This document shows, one piece after another, positions 8,547 through 19,541 of a stretch of 64,000 nucleotides of DNA. Below the pieces are notes generated by a model. It was not told the DNA's origin, searched no databases, and worked only from the letters and a program-made list of their open reading frames with translations. Position 1 is the stretch's first letter, and every line of letters begins with the position of its first letter. The DNA is from PALSA-894 sp963734185 (GTDB lineage Bacteria; Pseudomonadota; Alphaproteobacteria; Rhizobiales; Xanthobacteraceae), in assembly GCA_963734185.1 (NCBI GenBank), contig CAVTGA010000001.1, positions 2,046,001-2,110,000 on the forward strand, in the 5' to 3' direction. The position numbers were made by a program, and so were the translations under genes.

Positions 8547-8594
8547 GCGCATGATCCTGTCCGAAAAGTCTGTCAACTTTTCGGGATCATGCGC
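8547..8594. repeat. GCGCATGATC hairpin repeat, copy 2
   Basis: It has the same 48-base hairpin design as 3301-3348: GCGCATGATC...CGAAAAG, loop TCTGTCAA, CTTTTCG...GATCATGCGC. It ends 2 bases before the TGA stop of the HerA-like gene and lies upstream of the M20 peptidase start, so it can act as a terminator between two co-oriented genes. Confidence 0.9.
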
Positions 8595-8596
8595 CT

Positions 8597-10174
8597 TCAG
8601 CGCCGCATGATGCCTCCGAGCGTGCCGCGCACGATGGCGCGGCCGACCGAGGAGCCCATGGTGCCGCCGAGCGACTTGCCGATGTCGGCGGCGATCTTGC
8701 CAACGACGCGGTTGGTGACCGAACGGGTGACCTCGCGCGCGACGACCTGTCCGGTGGAGAGGCGCGTGCCGCGCGGGCGGCTGGTGCCGAAGATCGAGCC
8801 GATCATGCCGCCGAGGCTGCCGAGCAGCCCGCCCTCGGTCGCACCTTCAGATCCCGGCGCTCCCGGCTGCGCCGGCGCGGCACTCGCCTCGGTGCGCTTC
8901 TTCAGCATCTCGTAGGCGGACTCCGCATCGATGGCCTGCTCGTACTTGCCCTTAAGCGGGCTTCGGCCATTGACCGCCTTGCGCTCGTCCGCCGTCACCG
9001 GACCGATGCGCGCGGACGGCGGACGCACCATGCAGCGCTCCACCATCGAGGGCGTGCCGTTGCCCTCCAGGAACGAGACCAATGCCTCGCCCTTGCCGAG
9101 CTCGCTGATCACGGTCGCGGTCTTGAGCTTGGGGTTGGCGCGGAAGGTCTCGGCCGCGGCCCTCACCGCCTTCTGGTCGCGCGGGGTGAAGGCGCGCAAC
9201 GCGTGCTGCACCCGGTTGCCGAGCTGCGCCAACACCTTGTCCGGCACGTCGAGCGGGTTCTGCGTGACCAGATAGACGCCGACGCCCTTGGAGCGGATCA
9301 GCCGCACCACCTGCTCGATCTTCTCGAGCAGCGCCTTGGGCGCGTCGTTGAACAGCAGATGCGCCTCGTCGAAGAAGAACACCAGTTTGGGCTGGTCCGG
9401 ATCGCCCACTTCGGGCAGCTCCTCGAACAGCTCCGACAGCAGCCACAGCAGGAAAGTGGCATAGAGCCGCGGGTTCTCCATCAGCTTGTCGGCCGCCAGG
9501 ATGTTGACGACGCCGCGGCCGTCGCGGTCGGTGCGCATGAAGTCCTTGAGCGCGAGCGCCGGCTCGCCGAAGAAGCCGGTGCCGCCCTGGTTCTCCAGTA
9601 CCAGGAGTTGGCGCTGGATGGTGCCGATGGTCTGTTTCGACACGTTGCCGTATTGCGTGGTCAGCTCCGCCGCATGCTCGGCAATGAAGCCGAGCATGGC
9701 GCGGAGGTCCTTCAGGTCGACCAGCGGCAGCGTTTGCTCGTCGGCGACACGGAACGCGATGTTGAGCACGCCTTCCTGCACGTCATTGAGGTCCAACAGC
9801 CGCGAGAGCAGCAGCGGCCCCATTTCCAAGGCGGTTGCGCGGATCGGATGGCCCTGCTCGCCGAACAAATCCCAGAATACGACGGGAAACTCGTCAGGCT
9901 GGTACGCCAATCCCATGCCTTTGGCGCGCTCGACCAAGGCTTCCCTGGCCTCGCCCACGGCCGCGATGCCCGACAGGTCGCCCTTGATGTCGGCGGCGAA
10001 CACCGGGACGCCGGCGCGCGAGAAGCCTTCCGCCAGCACCTGCAAGGTCACGGTCTTGCCCGTGCCGGTCGCGCCGGTCACGAGGCCGTGGCGGTTCGCC
10101 AGTTTCAGGGTGAGATATTCCGGCTTGCCGCTCTTGCCGACGAAGATCTTTCCATCCTGCTCGAGGTCCGCCAT
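8597..10174 (-). CDS. HerA-like ATPase (DUF853 family)
   Basis: 525 residues from the ATG at 10174 (MADLEQDGKIFVGKSGKPEY). The Walker A motif GATGTGKT lies at about 34-41 and Walker B is LVFFFDEAHLL near 265-274. The arginine-finger-like TPRDQKAVRAAAE block and a C-terminal Gly/Arg-rich tail complete the DUF853 (YjgR-like) architecture. Relatives of the HerA/FtsK superfamily are hexameric DNA translocases or helicases. DUF853 members stand alone without NurA, as here, and their role is not settled. The C-terminal tail (SLGGTMGSSVGRAIVRG) is Gly/Ser-rich and probably flexible. Confidence 0.88.
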   Translation of the reverse strand: MADLEQDGKIFVGKSGKPEYLTLKLANRHGLVTGATGTGKTVTLQVLAEGFSRAGVPVFAADIKGDLSGIAAVGEAREALVERAKGMGLAYQPDEFPVVFWDLFGEQGHPIRATALEMGPLLLSRLLDLNDVQEGVLNIAFRVADEQTLPLVDLKDLRAMLGFIAEHAAELTTQYGNVSKQTIGTIQRQLLVLENQGGTGFFGEPALALKDFMRTDRDGRGVVNILAADKLMENPRLYATFLLWLLSELFEELPEVGDPDQPKLVFFFDEAHLLFNDAPKALLEKIEQVVRLIRSKGVGVYLVTQNPLDVPDKVLAQLGNRVQHALRAFTPRDQKAVRAAAETFRANPKLKTATVISELGKGEALVSFLEGNGTPSMVERCMVRPPSARIGPVTADERKAVNGRSPLKGKYEQAIDAESAYEMLKKRTEASAAPAQPGAPGSEGATEGGLLGSLGGMIGSIFGTSRPRGTRLSTGQVVAREVTRSVTNRVVGKIAADIGKSLGGTMGSSVGRAIVRGTLGGIMRR

Positions 10175-10546
10175 CGCATCGCTCCCCTGTACGACGGTTG
10201 CCGCCGCGCGCATTCGTTATAGTGCGCTGCACCGCGAGTTTCCACCGTCGGCATTTTGCTGTGTCCTCCTGGACACGCACGGTGACGGAATCATGATCGT
10301 CGCCGCCGACATCTCGACGCTCGCCGTGCGCCGTGCTTGTAAGAAGGAGTGAGAGCGTTCAAGATGCGACGAACCTGCCGCCAGTGCAGGATGTGGGGGA
10401 TCATGGACCAGCTTGCATGCCGCGCCGCCGTCCGGCGGCGAGTCCAGGCGTCCGGTTCGTCTAAAGGACATTGAACGGAATAGTCGGGCCGGCGGCCGTC
10501 ACCGATGCGTCGGTCCCGATGACATGGATTTGAGGAGGCGGGCGCC
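10175..10546. other. Intergenic region without a supported gene
   Basis: 372 bases between the divergent HerA-like gene and the DUF4332 gene. Very short frames exist (for example ATG 10364 to TGA near 10473), but none has recognisable content. GAGGAG at 10532-10537 serves the next gene. Promoters for both flanking genes must lie here; I see no clear -35/-10 pair. Confidence 0.5.
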
Positions 10547-10954
10547 GTGTCTTATTCGATTGCGGACATCGAGGGCATCGGCCCGGCGATGGCTGCCCGG
10601 CTGAAAAAACTCGGAATCCGCACCACGGCGAAGCTGCTGGAGGCGGCAAAGACCGCCAAGGACCGCAAGACTCTGGCCAAATCGCTCGACGTCGACGAGC
10701 AGACCGTCCTGCGCTGGGCCAATCTCGCCGACCGCATGCGCATCAAGGGCGTGCGCGAGCCCTACGCGGAGCTGTTGCGGGCGGCCGGGGTCGATACCGT
10801 GCGCGAACTCAAGTACCGCAATGTCGGAAAGCTCGCCGAGGCCATGGCCGAGGCCAACCGCAAGCGCAAACTGGTCGGCCTGCTGCCGAAGGAGCAGCGC
10901 ATCGCGCGCTGGATCGAGCACGCCAAGCGCCTGCCGCCGAAGATCACCTATTAG
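10547..10954 (+). CDS. DUF4332 helix-hairpin-helix protein
   Basis: 135 residues, starting at GTG 10547 with GAGGAG nine bases upstream. Two helix-hairpin-helix-like units can be seen: IADIEGIGPAMAARLKKLGI (about 4-24) and a second around REPYAELLRAAGVDTVRELKYRN (about 66-88). This pattern defines DUF4332, a probable nucleic-acid-binding fold related to the HhH of ribosomal and repair proteins. Function is unknown. It lies 50 bases upstream of folP on the same strand. Confidence 0.8.
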   Translation: MSYSIADIEGIGPAMAARLKKLGIRTTAKLLEAAKTAKDRKTLAKSLDVDEQTVLRWANLADRMRIKGVREPYAELLRAAGVDTVRELKYRNVGKLAEAMAEANRKRKLVGLLPKEQRIARWIEHAKRLPPKITY

Positions 10955-11004
10955 TTCCACCCGGAACGCTTGACTTGGGGCTGCGCGCGCCGCAAAGCGG
11001 CGCC

Positions 11005-11859
11005 ATGAGCCTCACCGTCCGTCAACCCACGCGCGTTGCGACGGCGCCGCAGGCGCTGGACGCCCTGTTGGCGGCCGGCCGGACCGTCGTGATGGGCATC
11101 CTCAACGTCACGCCCGACTCCTTCTCGGAGGGCGGCGCTTTCTTCGACCCCGCCAACGCGATCGCGCATGCACGCCGGATGGTGGCCGAAGGCGCCGACA
11201 TCCTGGACGTCGGGGGGGAGTCGACCAGGCCTTATGTCGGCATGCAGCCGGTGTCGGCCGAAGACGAGCTGGCACGCATTATGCCAGTGCTGCCCGCGGT
11301 CGCCGGGCTTGGCGTGCCGGTCTCGATCGACACCATGAAGGCCGCGGTGGCGGAAAAGGCCCTCGCAGCCGGAGCCTCGATCGTCAACGACGTGTGGGGG
11401 CTGCAGCGCGATCCCGACATGGCGCACGTGGTCGCCGGGCATGGGGTGGCGGTGATCGTGATGCACAATCGCGACGCCGTCGATCCGGCGATCGACATCA
11501 TCCCGGATGTGCAGGCATTTTTCGAGCGCTCGCTCGCCATCGCGGCAAAGGCCGGCATCGCGCGCAACCGGATCGTGCTCGACCCCGGCATCGGGTTCGG
11601 CAAGACGCCTGAGCAGAGCATCGCGGTCATTGCAAGGCTCGGCGCGTTAACGACATTCGGCCTGCCGCTGCTGATCGGGCTGTCGCGCAAGCGCTTCATC
11701 GGCGCGATCGACCCCTCCACGCCCGAGCGGCGGCTCGGCGGATCGATCGCCGCCAACCTGCTCGCGGCCGATGCCGGTGCGGCGATTCTCCGCCTGCACG
11801 ATGTGGCCGAGACCGTGCAGGCGCTGCGCGTCGCACGGGCGATCCGGAGCGCGCGATGA
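11005..11859 (+). CDS. folP: Dihydropteroate synthase
   Basis: 284 residues. It condenses 6-hydroxymethyl-7,8-dihydropterin pyrophosphate with p-aminobenzoate in folate synthesis and is the sulfonamide target. Signature loops are present: GILNVTPDSFSEGG (31-44), DVGGESTRPY (68-77), SIDTMKAAVAEKAL, NDVWGLQRD, DPGIGFGKTPEQ and GLSRKRFIG. ATG 11005 is preferred over TTG 10975 because the homologous region begins after it; no strong ribosome site is visible for either. Its stop overlaps the folB start by ATGA. Confidence 0.95.
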   Translation: MSLTVRQPTRVATAPQALDALLAAGRTVVMGILNVTPDSFSEGGAFFDPANAIAHARRMVAEGADILDVGGESTRPYVGMQPVSAEDELARIMPVLPAVAGLGVPVSIDTMKAAVAEKALAAGASIVNDVWGLQRDPDMAHVVAGHGVAVIVMHNRDAVDPAIDIIPDVQAFFERSLAIAAKAGIARNRIVLDPGIGFGKTPEQSIAVIARLGALTTFGLPLLIGLSRKRFIGAIDPSTPERRLGGSIAANLLAADAGAAILRLHDVAETVQALRVARAIRSAR

Positions 11860-12224
11860 ACGATACGGTGTTCGTCAACGGCCTCGTGATCCACGCCCAT
11901 CATGGCGTGAGCGACGAGGAGATGCGCATCGGCCAGAATTTCATTCTCGACCTTGCGCTCGAGCTCGATCTCAAGCCCGCGGCGCGGTCGGACAGGATCG
12001 CCGACACGGCGTCCTACGACGACATCGTGGCCGCCGCGAACCATGCCTTCGCGGCGCGCCGTTACCGCCTGGTGGAAGCCGCGGCCGGCAAGGTCGCCGA
12101 CGCCCTGCTGGCCGCGTTCCCGAAGGTCGCACGCGTACGCGTGACGGTGCGCAAGCCGCATGCGCCGCTGGTCGCGACCTTCGACCACGTCGGCGTGACG
12201 ATAGAGCGCGGCCGCGATGGGTGA
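11856..12224 (+). CDS. folB: Dihydroneopterin aldolase
   Basis: 122 residues. It cleaves 7,8-dihydroneopterin to 6-hydroxymethyl-dihydropterin and glycolaldehyde. The family opening VFVNGLVIHAHHGVSDEE with its catalytic glutamate, the TASYDDIV block, and the C-terminal VRVTVRKPHAP with the catalytic lysine are all present. ATGA overlap with folP and an 8-base overlap with folK show tight translational coupling, so the three folate genes form one operon. Confidence 0.95.
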   Translation: MNDTVFVNGLVIHAHHGVSDEEMRIGQNFILDLALELDLKPAARSDRIADTASYDDIVAAANHAFAARRYRLVEAAAGKVADALLAAFPKVARVRVTVRKPHAPLVATFDHVGVTIERGRDG

Positions 12225-12711
12225 CGCGATCGTCGCATTCGGCAGCAACGTCGGCGATGCGCGCGCGACCATCGAGCGGGCGGTCGCGCTGCTGTGCGAC
12301 GGCGATGACGTGAAGCTCACGGCCGGCTCGTCCGACTATCGCACACCCCCCTGGGGGGACCCCGATCAGCCGCCGTTCATCAATCGCTGCATCGCGGTGT
12401 CGACCGCGCTGAGCCCGCGCGAGCTGCTCGATCGCGGGCATGCGGTCGAGGCGCGGCTTGGGCGCGACCGCAGCGTCGAGCGGCGCTGGGGACCGCGCAC
12501 CATCGACATCGACGTCATCAGTTATGACGACGTGGTGCTCGATGAGCCGGGCCTCACATTGCCGCATCCGCGCATGTTCGAGCGCGCCTTCGTGCTGGTG
12601 CCGATCGCCGAGATCCTGCCCAACCGGGCCGTTGCCGGCCGGCGCATCAAGGATGCGCTTGCGACGCTCGACCAGACCGGCATCGAGCGATTGCCGCGCC
12701 GGCCGGCATAA
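12217..12711 (+). CDS. folK: 6-hydroxymethyl-7,8-dihydropterin pyrophosphokinase
   Basis: 164 residues. It transfers pyrophosphate from ATP to hydroxymethyl-dihydropterin, the step before FolP. It shows the opening AFGSNVGDARATIERAV, the YRTPPWGDPDQPPFINRC substrate loop and RRWGPRTIDIDVISYDD with the metal-binding Asp pair, then LPHPRMFERAFVLVPIAEI. It overlaps folB by 8 bases and is the last folate gene. The mutA gene follows after 43 bases with no evident terminator, so read-through into mutA is possible. Confidence 0.95.
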   Translation: MGDAIVAFGSNVGDARATIERAVALLCDGDDVKLTAGSSDYRTPPWGDPDQPPFINRCIAVSTALSPRELLDRGHAVEARLGRDRSVERRWGPRTIDIDVISYDDVVLDEPGLTLPHPRMFERAFVLVPIAEILPNRAVAGRRIKDALATLDQTGIERLPRRPA

Positions 12712-12754
12712 AGATCGATAGGCCGGAGCTCCGCGCCGTGGCATTTTCCTCCGC

Positions 12755-14737
12755 ATGAGCGATACGCCCGCCGAAGACCTCGCCCTCGCCGCCGAATTCC
12801 CTGCCGCCACGCAGGAGGCGTGGCGCAAGCTGGTCGACGGCGTGCTCAAGGGCGCGCCGTTCGACCAGAAACTGCTTGGGCGGAGCTATGACGGACTCAC
12901 GATCCTGCCACTCTACGAGCGCGCCGCCGGCGCGCGACCGGTGAGCGCGCGCACCGGCGCGTGGCAAGTGCTGCAGCGCATCGAACTGCCCGACGCGAAC
13001 GCCGCCAATGCCGAGGCGCTGCACGATCTCGCCAACGGCGCGGCCGGGCTTGCGCTGGTATTCAAGGGCGCGCTCGGCGACTACGGCTTCGGGCTCGACG
13101 CGGCGGAGGAGGCGATCGCGCGCGCGCTTGACGGCGTCTATCTCGACGCCATTGCGATCGAATGCGACATCAGCTCGCAAACCAAGGATGCGCCGCTGCG
13201 CATCGCGGCGCTGGCGCAGCGGCGCGGGATTGCGCCGTCCGCGGTCACGCTGCGCGCCGGATTCGATCCGCTCGGCGCCGTCGCGACTGCCGGCCGCAGC
13301 ATGATGCCGTGGGCCGCCATCGCGCCGATCTTCGCGCGGCTGGTGTGCGACCTTGCCACGCAAGGATTGCGCGGGCCGTTCGCCTCAGCCGACGGGCGCG
13401 TCGTGCACGCCGCCGGCGGCTCCGAGGCGCAGGAGCTCGGCTTCGTGCTCGCGGTCGCGCTTGCCTATCTGCGCGCGCTCGAAGCGAGCGGCGTCGCGCT
13501 CGATGCGGCGCGGCGCCTCCTCTTCTTCCGTCTCGCCGCCGACGCCGACCAGTTCCTGACCATCGCGAAATTCCGCGCGCTGCGCAAATTGTGGGCGCGC
13601 GTCGAACAAGCCTGCGGGCTCGCGCCGGAGCCGGCATTCCTCTCGGCCGAAACGGCCTGGCGCATGATGACGCGGCGCGATCCGCACGTGAACCTGCTGC
13701 GCGCCACCATGGCGGTGTTCGCGGCCGGACTCGGCGGCGCAGATAGCGTCACCGTGCTGCCGTTCACCGCCGCGCTCGGGCTGCCCGACCGCTTCGCGCG
13801 GCGCATGGCGCGCAACACCCAGCTCATTCTTCTCGAGGAGTCGAACCTCGCCAAGGTCGCCGATCCGGCCGCCGGATCGGGCGGGATCGAGGATCTGACC
13901 GATCAACTCTGCGGCGCAGCCTGGGCGCTGTTCCAGGAGATCGAGCAGGCCGGCGGCGCGGCGGCCGCGCTCGAAGCCGGATTGATCCAGCAGAAGGTCG
14001 CCACCGTGCGCGCCGAGCGCGAGAAAGCGATCGCGCGGCGCAGGGATGCGCTGACCGGTACGAGCGAGTTTCCCAACCTCGATGAGGCTCCGGCCAGTGT
14101 TCTTGCTCCGACCCCAACCTCTCCCCGCTTGCGGGGAGAGGTCGCCCGCCGTAGCCCGCAGGGCGAAGGCGTGGCGGGCGAGGGGGACTCTCCACGAGCG
14201 CGACCTGCGGAAAGCCCCCCTCACCCCGACCCTCTCCCCGCAAGCGGGGAGAGGGAGGCCACCGAGCCGGCCGCTCTTTCGCCGATCCGCCTCGCCGAAC
14301 CGTTCGAGGCCTTGCGCGATGCTTCCGACCGAATGCTTGCGGCGACCGGGTCGCGGCCCAAGGTGTTCCTGGCCAACCTCGGAACGCCGGCCGATTTCAC
14401 CACACGAGCGCTGTTTGCCAAGAACTGCTTCGCAGCCGGCGGCATCGAGGCCGTGACCAACGACGGCTTTGCCAGCCGTGACGCAATGGTCGCGGCGTTC
14501 CAGGCCTCGAGGGCGAAACTTGTCTGCCTGTGTTCGTCCGATAAGGTCTATGCCGCGGCGGCGGCGGATGCCGCGCGGGCGTTGGCGGCGGCGGGCGCGC
14601 AGCATATCTATCTGGCAGGCCGGCCGGGCGAATTGGAAGGCGCGCTGAAATCGGCTGGCGTGCAGGAGTTCGTTTACGTCGGCTGTGACGTGCTGGCGAC
14701 GCTGCAGGGCGCGCATGATATATTGCACGCGACTTGA
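12755..14737 (+). CDS. mutA: Methylmalonyl-CoA mutase small (beta) subunit, with repeat-derived in-frame insert
   Basis: 660 residues. The non-catalytic partner of MutB in the adenosylcobalamin-dependent interconversion of methylmalonyl-CoA and succinyl-CoA. The TIM-barrel part spans about 1-430 (RSYDGLTILPLYER, LPFTAALGLPDRFARRMARNTQLIL, DPAAGSGGIEDLTDQL). The degenerate cobalamin-binding-like domain is about 530-660 (KVFLANLGTPADFTTRALFAKN) and lacks the DxHxxG motif, as usual for this subunit. Between them, residues about 452-502 are translated from a palindromic intergenic-type repeat (PTPTSPRLRGEVA and PHPDPLPASGER). The frame is kept, so the product is probably functional with a longer linker. 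ATG 12755 has only a weak ribosome site. Confidence 0.9.
   Translation: MSDTPAEDLALAAEFPAATQEAWRKLVDGVLKGAPFDQKLLGRSYDGLTILPLYERAAGARPVSARTGAWQVLQRIELPDANAANAEALHDLANGAAGLALVFKGALGDYGFGLDAAEEAIARALDGVYLDAIAIECDISSQTKDAPLRIAALAQRRGIAPSAVTLRAGFDPLGAVATAGRSMMPWAAIAPIFARLVCDLATQGLRGPFASADGRVVHAAGGSEAQELGFVLAVALAYLRALEASGVALDAARRLLFFRLAADADQFLTIAKFRALRKLWARVEQACGLAPEPAFLSAETAWRMMTRRDPHVNLLRATMAVFAAGLGGADSVTVLPFTAALGLPDRFARRMARNTQLILLEESNLAKVADPAAGSGGIEDLTDQLCGAAWALFQEIEQAGGAAAALEAGLIQQKVATVRAEREKAIARRRDALTGTSEFPNLDEAPASVLAPTPTSPRLRGEVARRSPQGEGVAGEGDSPRARPAESPPHPDPLPASGEREATEPAALSPIRLAEPFEALRDASDRMLAATGSRPKVFLANLGTPADFTTRALFAKNCFAAGGIEAVTNDGFASRDAMVAAFQASRAKLVCLCSSDKVYAAAAADAARALAAAGAQHIYLAGRPGELEGALKSAGVQEFVYVGCDVLATLQGAHDILHAT
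14108..14262. repeat. CTCTCCCCGC palindromic repeat inserted in the mutA reading frame
   Basis: Two perfect hairpins, CCTCTCCCCGC-TT-GCGGGGAGAGG (14118-14141) and CCCTCTCCCCGC-AA-GCGGGGAGAGGG (14230-14255), flank about 90 bases including GTAGCCCGCAGGGCGAAGGCG. The design matches the intergenic element at 20685-20822. The inserted length preserves the mutA frame and contains no stop in that frame. Confidence 0.9.
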
Positions 14738-14785
14738 TAACGACGAAATCCAGCGTCGCCTCGCGCAACGAAAAGGCAAAGCGGC

Positions 14786-16946
<2,161 letters not shown>

Positions 16947-17074
16947 GGCTACGCCTGGACGATATCGCCTAACCGTAGTCCAAGGCCTGGCAAGGCTCTA
17001 CGAACGTGCGCCGAGCGGCTACAAGCTGACCGAGCACGCGATGATCCGCCCGCGCGGCGGATGGTGAAGGAGTC

Positions 17075-17167
17075 GTAGCCCGGATTGAGCGTCCGCGAAA
17101 TCCGGGGACGGTCCAGCAGCGCAGCACCACCGTTCCCAGCTTTCGCTGCGCGCTCAAGCCGGGCTAC
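17075..17167. repeat. GTAGCCCGG...CCGGGCTAC palindromic repeat, copy 3
   Basis: The left end is GTAGCCCGGATTGAGCG and the right end CGCTCAAGCCGGGCTAC. It lies between convergent mutB and the SGNH hydrolase gene. Its right end provides the TAG stop (17164-17166, minus strand) of the hydrolase. Confidence 0.85.
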
Positions 17168-19335
17168 TGCAGCCGCCCTTCGATCACGGCCGGCTTCTTG
17201 TCGGGCTTCTTGTCGACGAGGCTGCGCACGTGGCGCATCACGTGGTCGGCGACGACGGCGTGGCCTTCCGCGGTCGGGTGGAATGCGCCCGAATAGAGCG
17301 CCGCATAGGCCGGCTGCAGGATGTCGAACGGCGAGATCCCCTCGCGGTGGGTATTGGCGGTGAGGAAAGCGTCGTTCGGATTGTGGATCAGCCGCCAGCG
17401 CGCGCCGTAGGGCAGCGCCGCCGCCGGCGAATAGGGCTCGAACACCTCCGAGCCGGGCGCGCGGCGCGGCATCGTCATGCTCACCTGGTCGGCGAGCGCG
17501 CGGCGCGGATCGCGCGCGCAGATGCCGCGCCTGGCGAAGTCGGCGACGTGCTCGGTGATGAAGCGGAAGCCGGTGCCGGCGCCGGTGGCAAGGCCGGCCG
17601 GGCAGTTGCGGCCCTTGGCGTTCGCCATGCACTCGAGCCGCGCCTGCAGCTCGCGCGCCACGTCCGAGGACTCGCGCAGGCGGTCGCGGTTGACCTTGAA
17701 CGAGGGGTGCACGTCCATGCCGAGGGTCGGCATCGTCCCGCAATACTGGCCGGTCTCGTCGAAGTGGATCGGCTCGTAGGCGTTCTGCAGCACGCGCGAC
17801 GGCTCGACGCCGAAACCTTCGACCAGCGCGTCGCGCACCGCCTTGATGCGCTTGTCGAGCACGCCGAGATAGGTGCGCGCCACGTCGGGGCCGAAGCGGA
17901 TCTCGCTGCCGATCAGGCTCGCGATCGGCGCGAGATCGCGCGCGCTTTCGGTGGTGGCGTACATCACCAGGCCGGCGAAACCGACGTCGTTGCCGCCGAT
18001 CGAGAGCAGCACCAGGTCGATCGCGCGCTTGCGCGCCGTCGGCGGGCACCAGCGCTTCGACACGCTCTGCATCGAGATGGCGGTCGAGCCGTGCTTGTAG
18101 GCGGGAAGCGTGTAGCTGGCGCCCTGCGTGCGCCCTTGCGCGCCGCCGCGGCAGAGCAGATCGGCGAGCTGGTCGAGTTGCGGCGGCACCTTGGCGCCGC
18201 CGGGTTCGCCGGTGCGCTCGCGCGCGTCATGTTCGCCGAACAGGGAGGTCACGTCCGCTCCGGAGCAGGCGACGCTGATCAAGGTCACGGCGCGGTGGCG
18301 GTTCTCCAGCGCCATCTGGATGCCGACGCGGAACGGATAGCCGTATTGCGAACGGTGGCAGTCGGCCGAGAGCCATTGCGCGCCGCGCTGGTCGAACGCG
18401 GTCTGGAACTCGCGCGACATCGGGCGGAAGATCAGCCCCTGCTCCTCGTCGGCGAGCCGGCGCCGCGGCAAGGTCTTGGGATCGATACCGATCGAGGCGA
18501 GACCATAGTTCGGCTGCGGCACCTTGCGCGTGGCGACGTCCTCGCGCGTATTGAGGTTGGCCGGGTCGTAGGTCATCTGGCGCGTCGCGGAGAACACCAC
18601 CGGCCGGTCCGGATTGCTCTCGCCCGACATGAAACTGTCGCCCATGGCGACCACCAGCACGTCTTCCACCACCACGGTCTCGGCCAGTTCGCGCCCGCCG
18701 GGCAGCACGACCTTCACGCTCACGCCGGACACCTTCGTATCGGGCGAATAGGGCACGCGGCGGATGGTGAGCGTATCCTTGCATGCCTGCTTTTTCGACT
18801 CGGCCTTGCCGCCGCCGGCGCGCGGCGCCCAGCTCCAGGCGCACTCGCCGCCCGGCACTTCGGCGAGGCGCTCGGGCGCAAGCTTGATCGCGACCGTGTG
18901 CGCCTCGGGCAGCACGTAGTCTTCCTTCGCGCTGCCCCAGGAATACTGGCGCTCGCAGGTGACCGAATAGCGGAACGGGCGGCCCTTGCGCTCGTAGCAC
19001 ACGGAGTCGAGCGTGGTCGCGGCCCAGCCGAGGCGCGAGCGCTCGTAATTGGCGCGTTTGGTGTTGGCGCAGGTGGTCGGGCTCGCCTTGTCGGCGCAGT
19101 CGGGATCGTTGAGCGCGCGCTCGGTGCGCCACACGATGTTGGCCGGCAGCGTATCGGCCTTGCCGCGCGCGGCGTTGAACGCCTTCTCGTGCATGGCGAA
19201 GGCGGAGGTCTTCTTGAAGAAGCGGAACGGGCTCTCGACCTCCCAGACGAGGTCGGCGGCTTGGGCCGGGGTCAGCGCAAAGACGGAGGCGAATATGGAC
19301 GCAATACAAGTGGTCGTCGCGAGCGCTTTACGCAT
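17164..19335 (-). CDS. Large secreted SGNH/GDSL hydrolase
   Basis: 723 residues. A Sec signal peptide (to about AQA, residue 27) directs it to the periplasm. Residues 28-225 form an N-terminal region of unknown fold with several Cys (VCYERKG, TCERQYSWG). The SGNH core follows: block I VVAMGDSFMSGESNPD (Ser234), block III LLSIGGNDVGF, and block V FHPTAEGH near the C-terminus with the catalytic His. These give an esterase, lipase or carbohydrate acetyl-esterase chemistry; the substrate is unknown. At 723 residues it is far longer than typical 200-350-residue SGNH enzymes. It is transcribed alone. The stop codon comes from a repeat. Confidence 0.82.
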   Translation of the reverse strand: MRKALATTTCIASIFASVFALTPAQAADLVWEVESPFRFFKKTSAFAMHEKAFNAARGKADTLPANIVWRTERALNDPDCADKASPTTCANTKRANYERSRLGWAATTLDSVCYERKGRPFRYSVTCERQYSWGSAKEDYVLPEAHTVAIKLAPERLAEVPGGECAWSWAPRAGGGKAESKKQACKDTLTIRRVPYSPDTKVSGVSVKVVLPGGRELAETVVVEDVLVVAMGDSFMSGESNPDRPVVFSATRQMTYDPANLNTREDVATRKVPQPNYGLASIGIDPKTLPRRRLADEEQGLIFRPMSREFQTAFDQRGAQWLSADCHRSQYGYPFRVGIQMALENRHRAVTLISVACSGADVTSLFGEHDARERTGEPGGAKVPPQLDQLADLLCRGGAQGRTQGASYTLPAYKHGSTAISMQSVSKRWCPPTARKRAIDLVLLSIGGNDVGFAGLVMYATTESARDLAPIASLIGSEIRFGPDVARTYLGVLDKRIKAVRDALVEGFGVEPSRVLQNAYEPIHFDETGQYCGTMPTLGMDVHPSFKVNRDRLRESSDVARELQARLECMANAKGRNCPAGLATGAGTGFRFITEHVADFARRGICARDPRRALADQVSMTMPRRAPGSEVFEPYSPAAALPYGARWRLIHNPNDAFLTANTHREGISPFDILQPAYAALYSGAFHPTAEGHAVVADHVMRHVRSLVDKKPDKKPAVIEGRLQ

Positions 19336-19411
19336 GCGAACCTCTCCCGCACCCTTCCACCCGGGCGGATGATAGCTGATTTGGGGCGGAGCGCGAGGGG
19401 GAATTCACGCT

Positions 19412-19442
19412 GCGTTAACTGAAATTAAGCAAGAGTTAACGC
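19412..19442. promoter_or_regulatory. Inverted repeat GCGTTAACT / AGTTAACGC upstream of the SGNH hydrolase
   Basis: Perfect 9-base arms are separated by 13 AT-rich bases, about 75 bases before the hydrolase start (19335, minus strand) and about 100 bases beyond the hicB stop. Position and symmetry fit an operator or a rho-independent-like structure; no T-run follows. Assignment as operator is inference. Confidence 0.4.
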
Positions 19443-19541
19443 TGTCAAGCTATTGAGAACGCTGATTTTTGCCCTGGGGACTGGAATCGCGTCCCGGCTT
19501 GGTGGATTCGTGCATTCGCGCCGCTCGAGCCAGCACCACTC

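Noticed and set aside
10289..10475. Very short frames at ATG 10293 and ATG 10364 before the DUF4332 gene
   Set aside because: They encode 19-37 residues with no recognisable pattern; a GGAG-like site before one of them is not enough support.
16970..17069. Possible gene remnant reading LARLYERAPSGYKLTEHAMIRPRGGW before the repeat after mutB
   Set aside because: Only 26 residues, no start codon and no family match; could be chance in GC-rich DNA.
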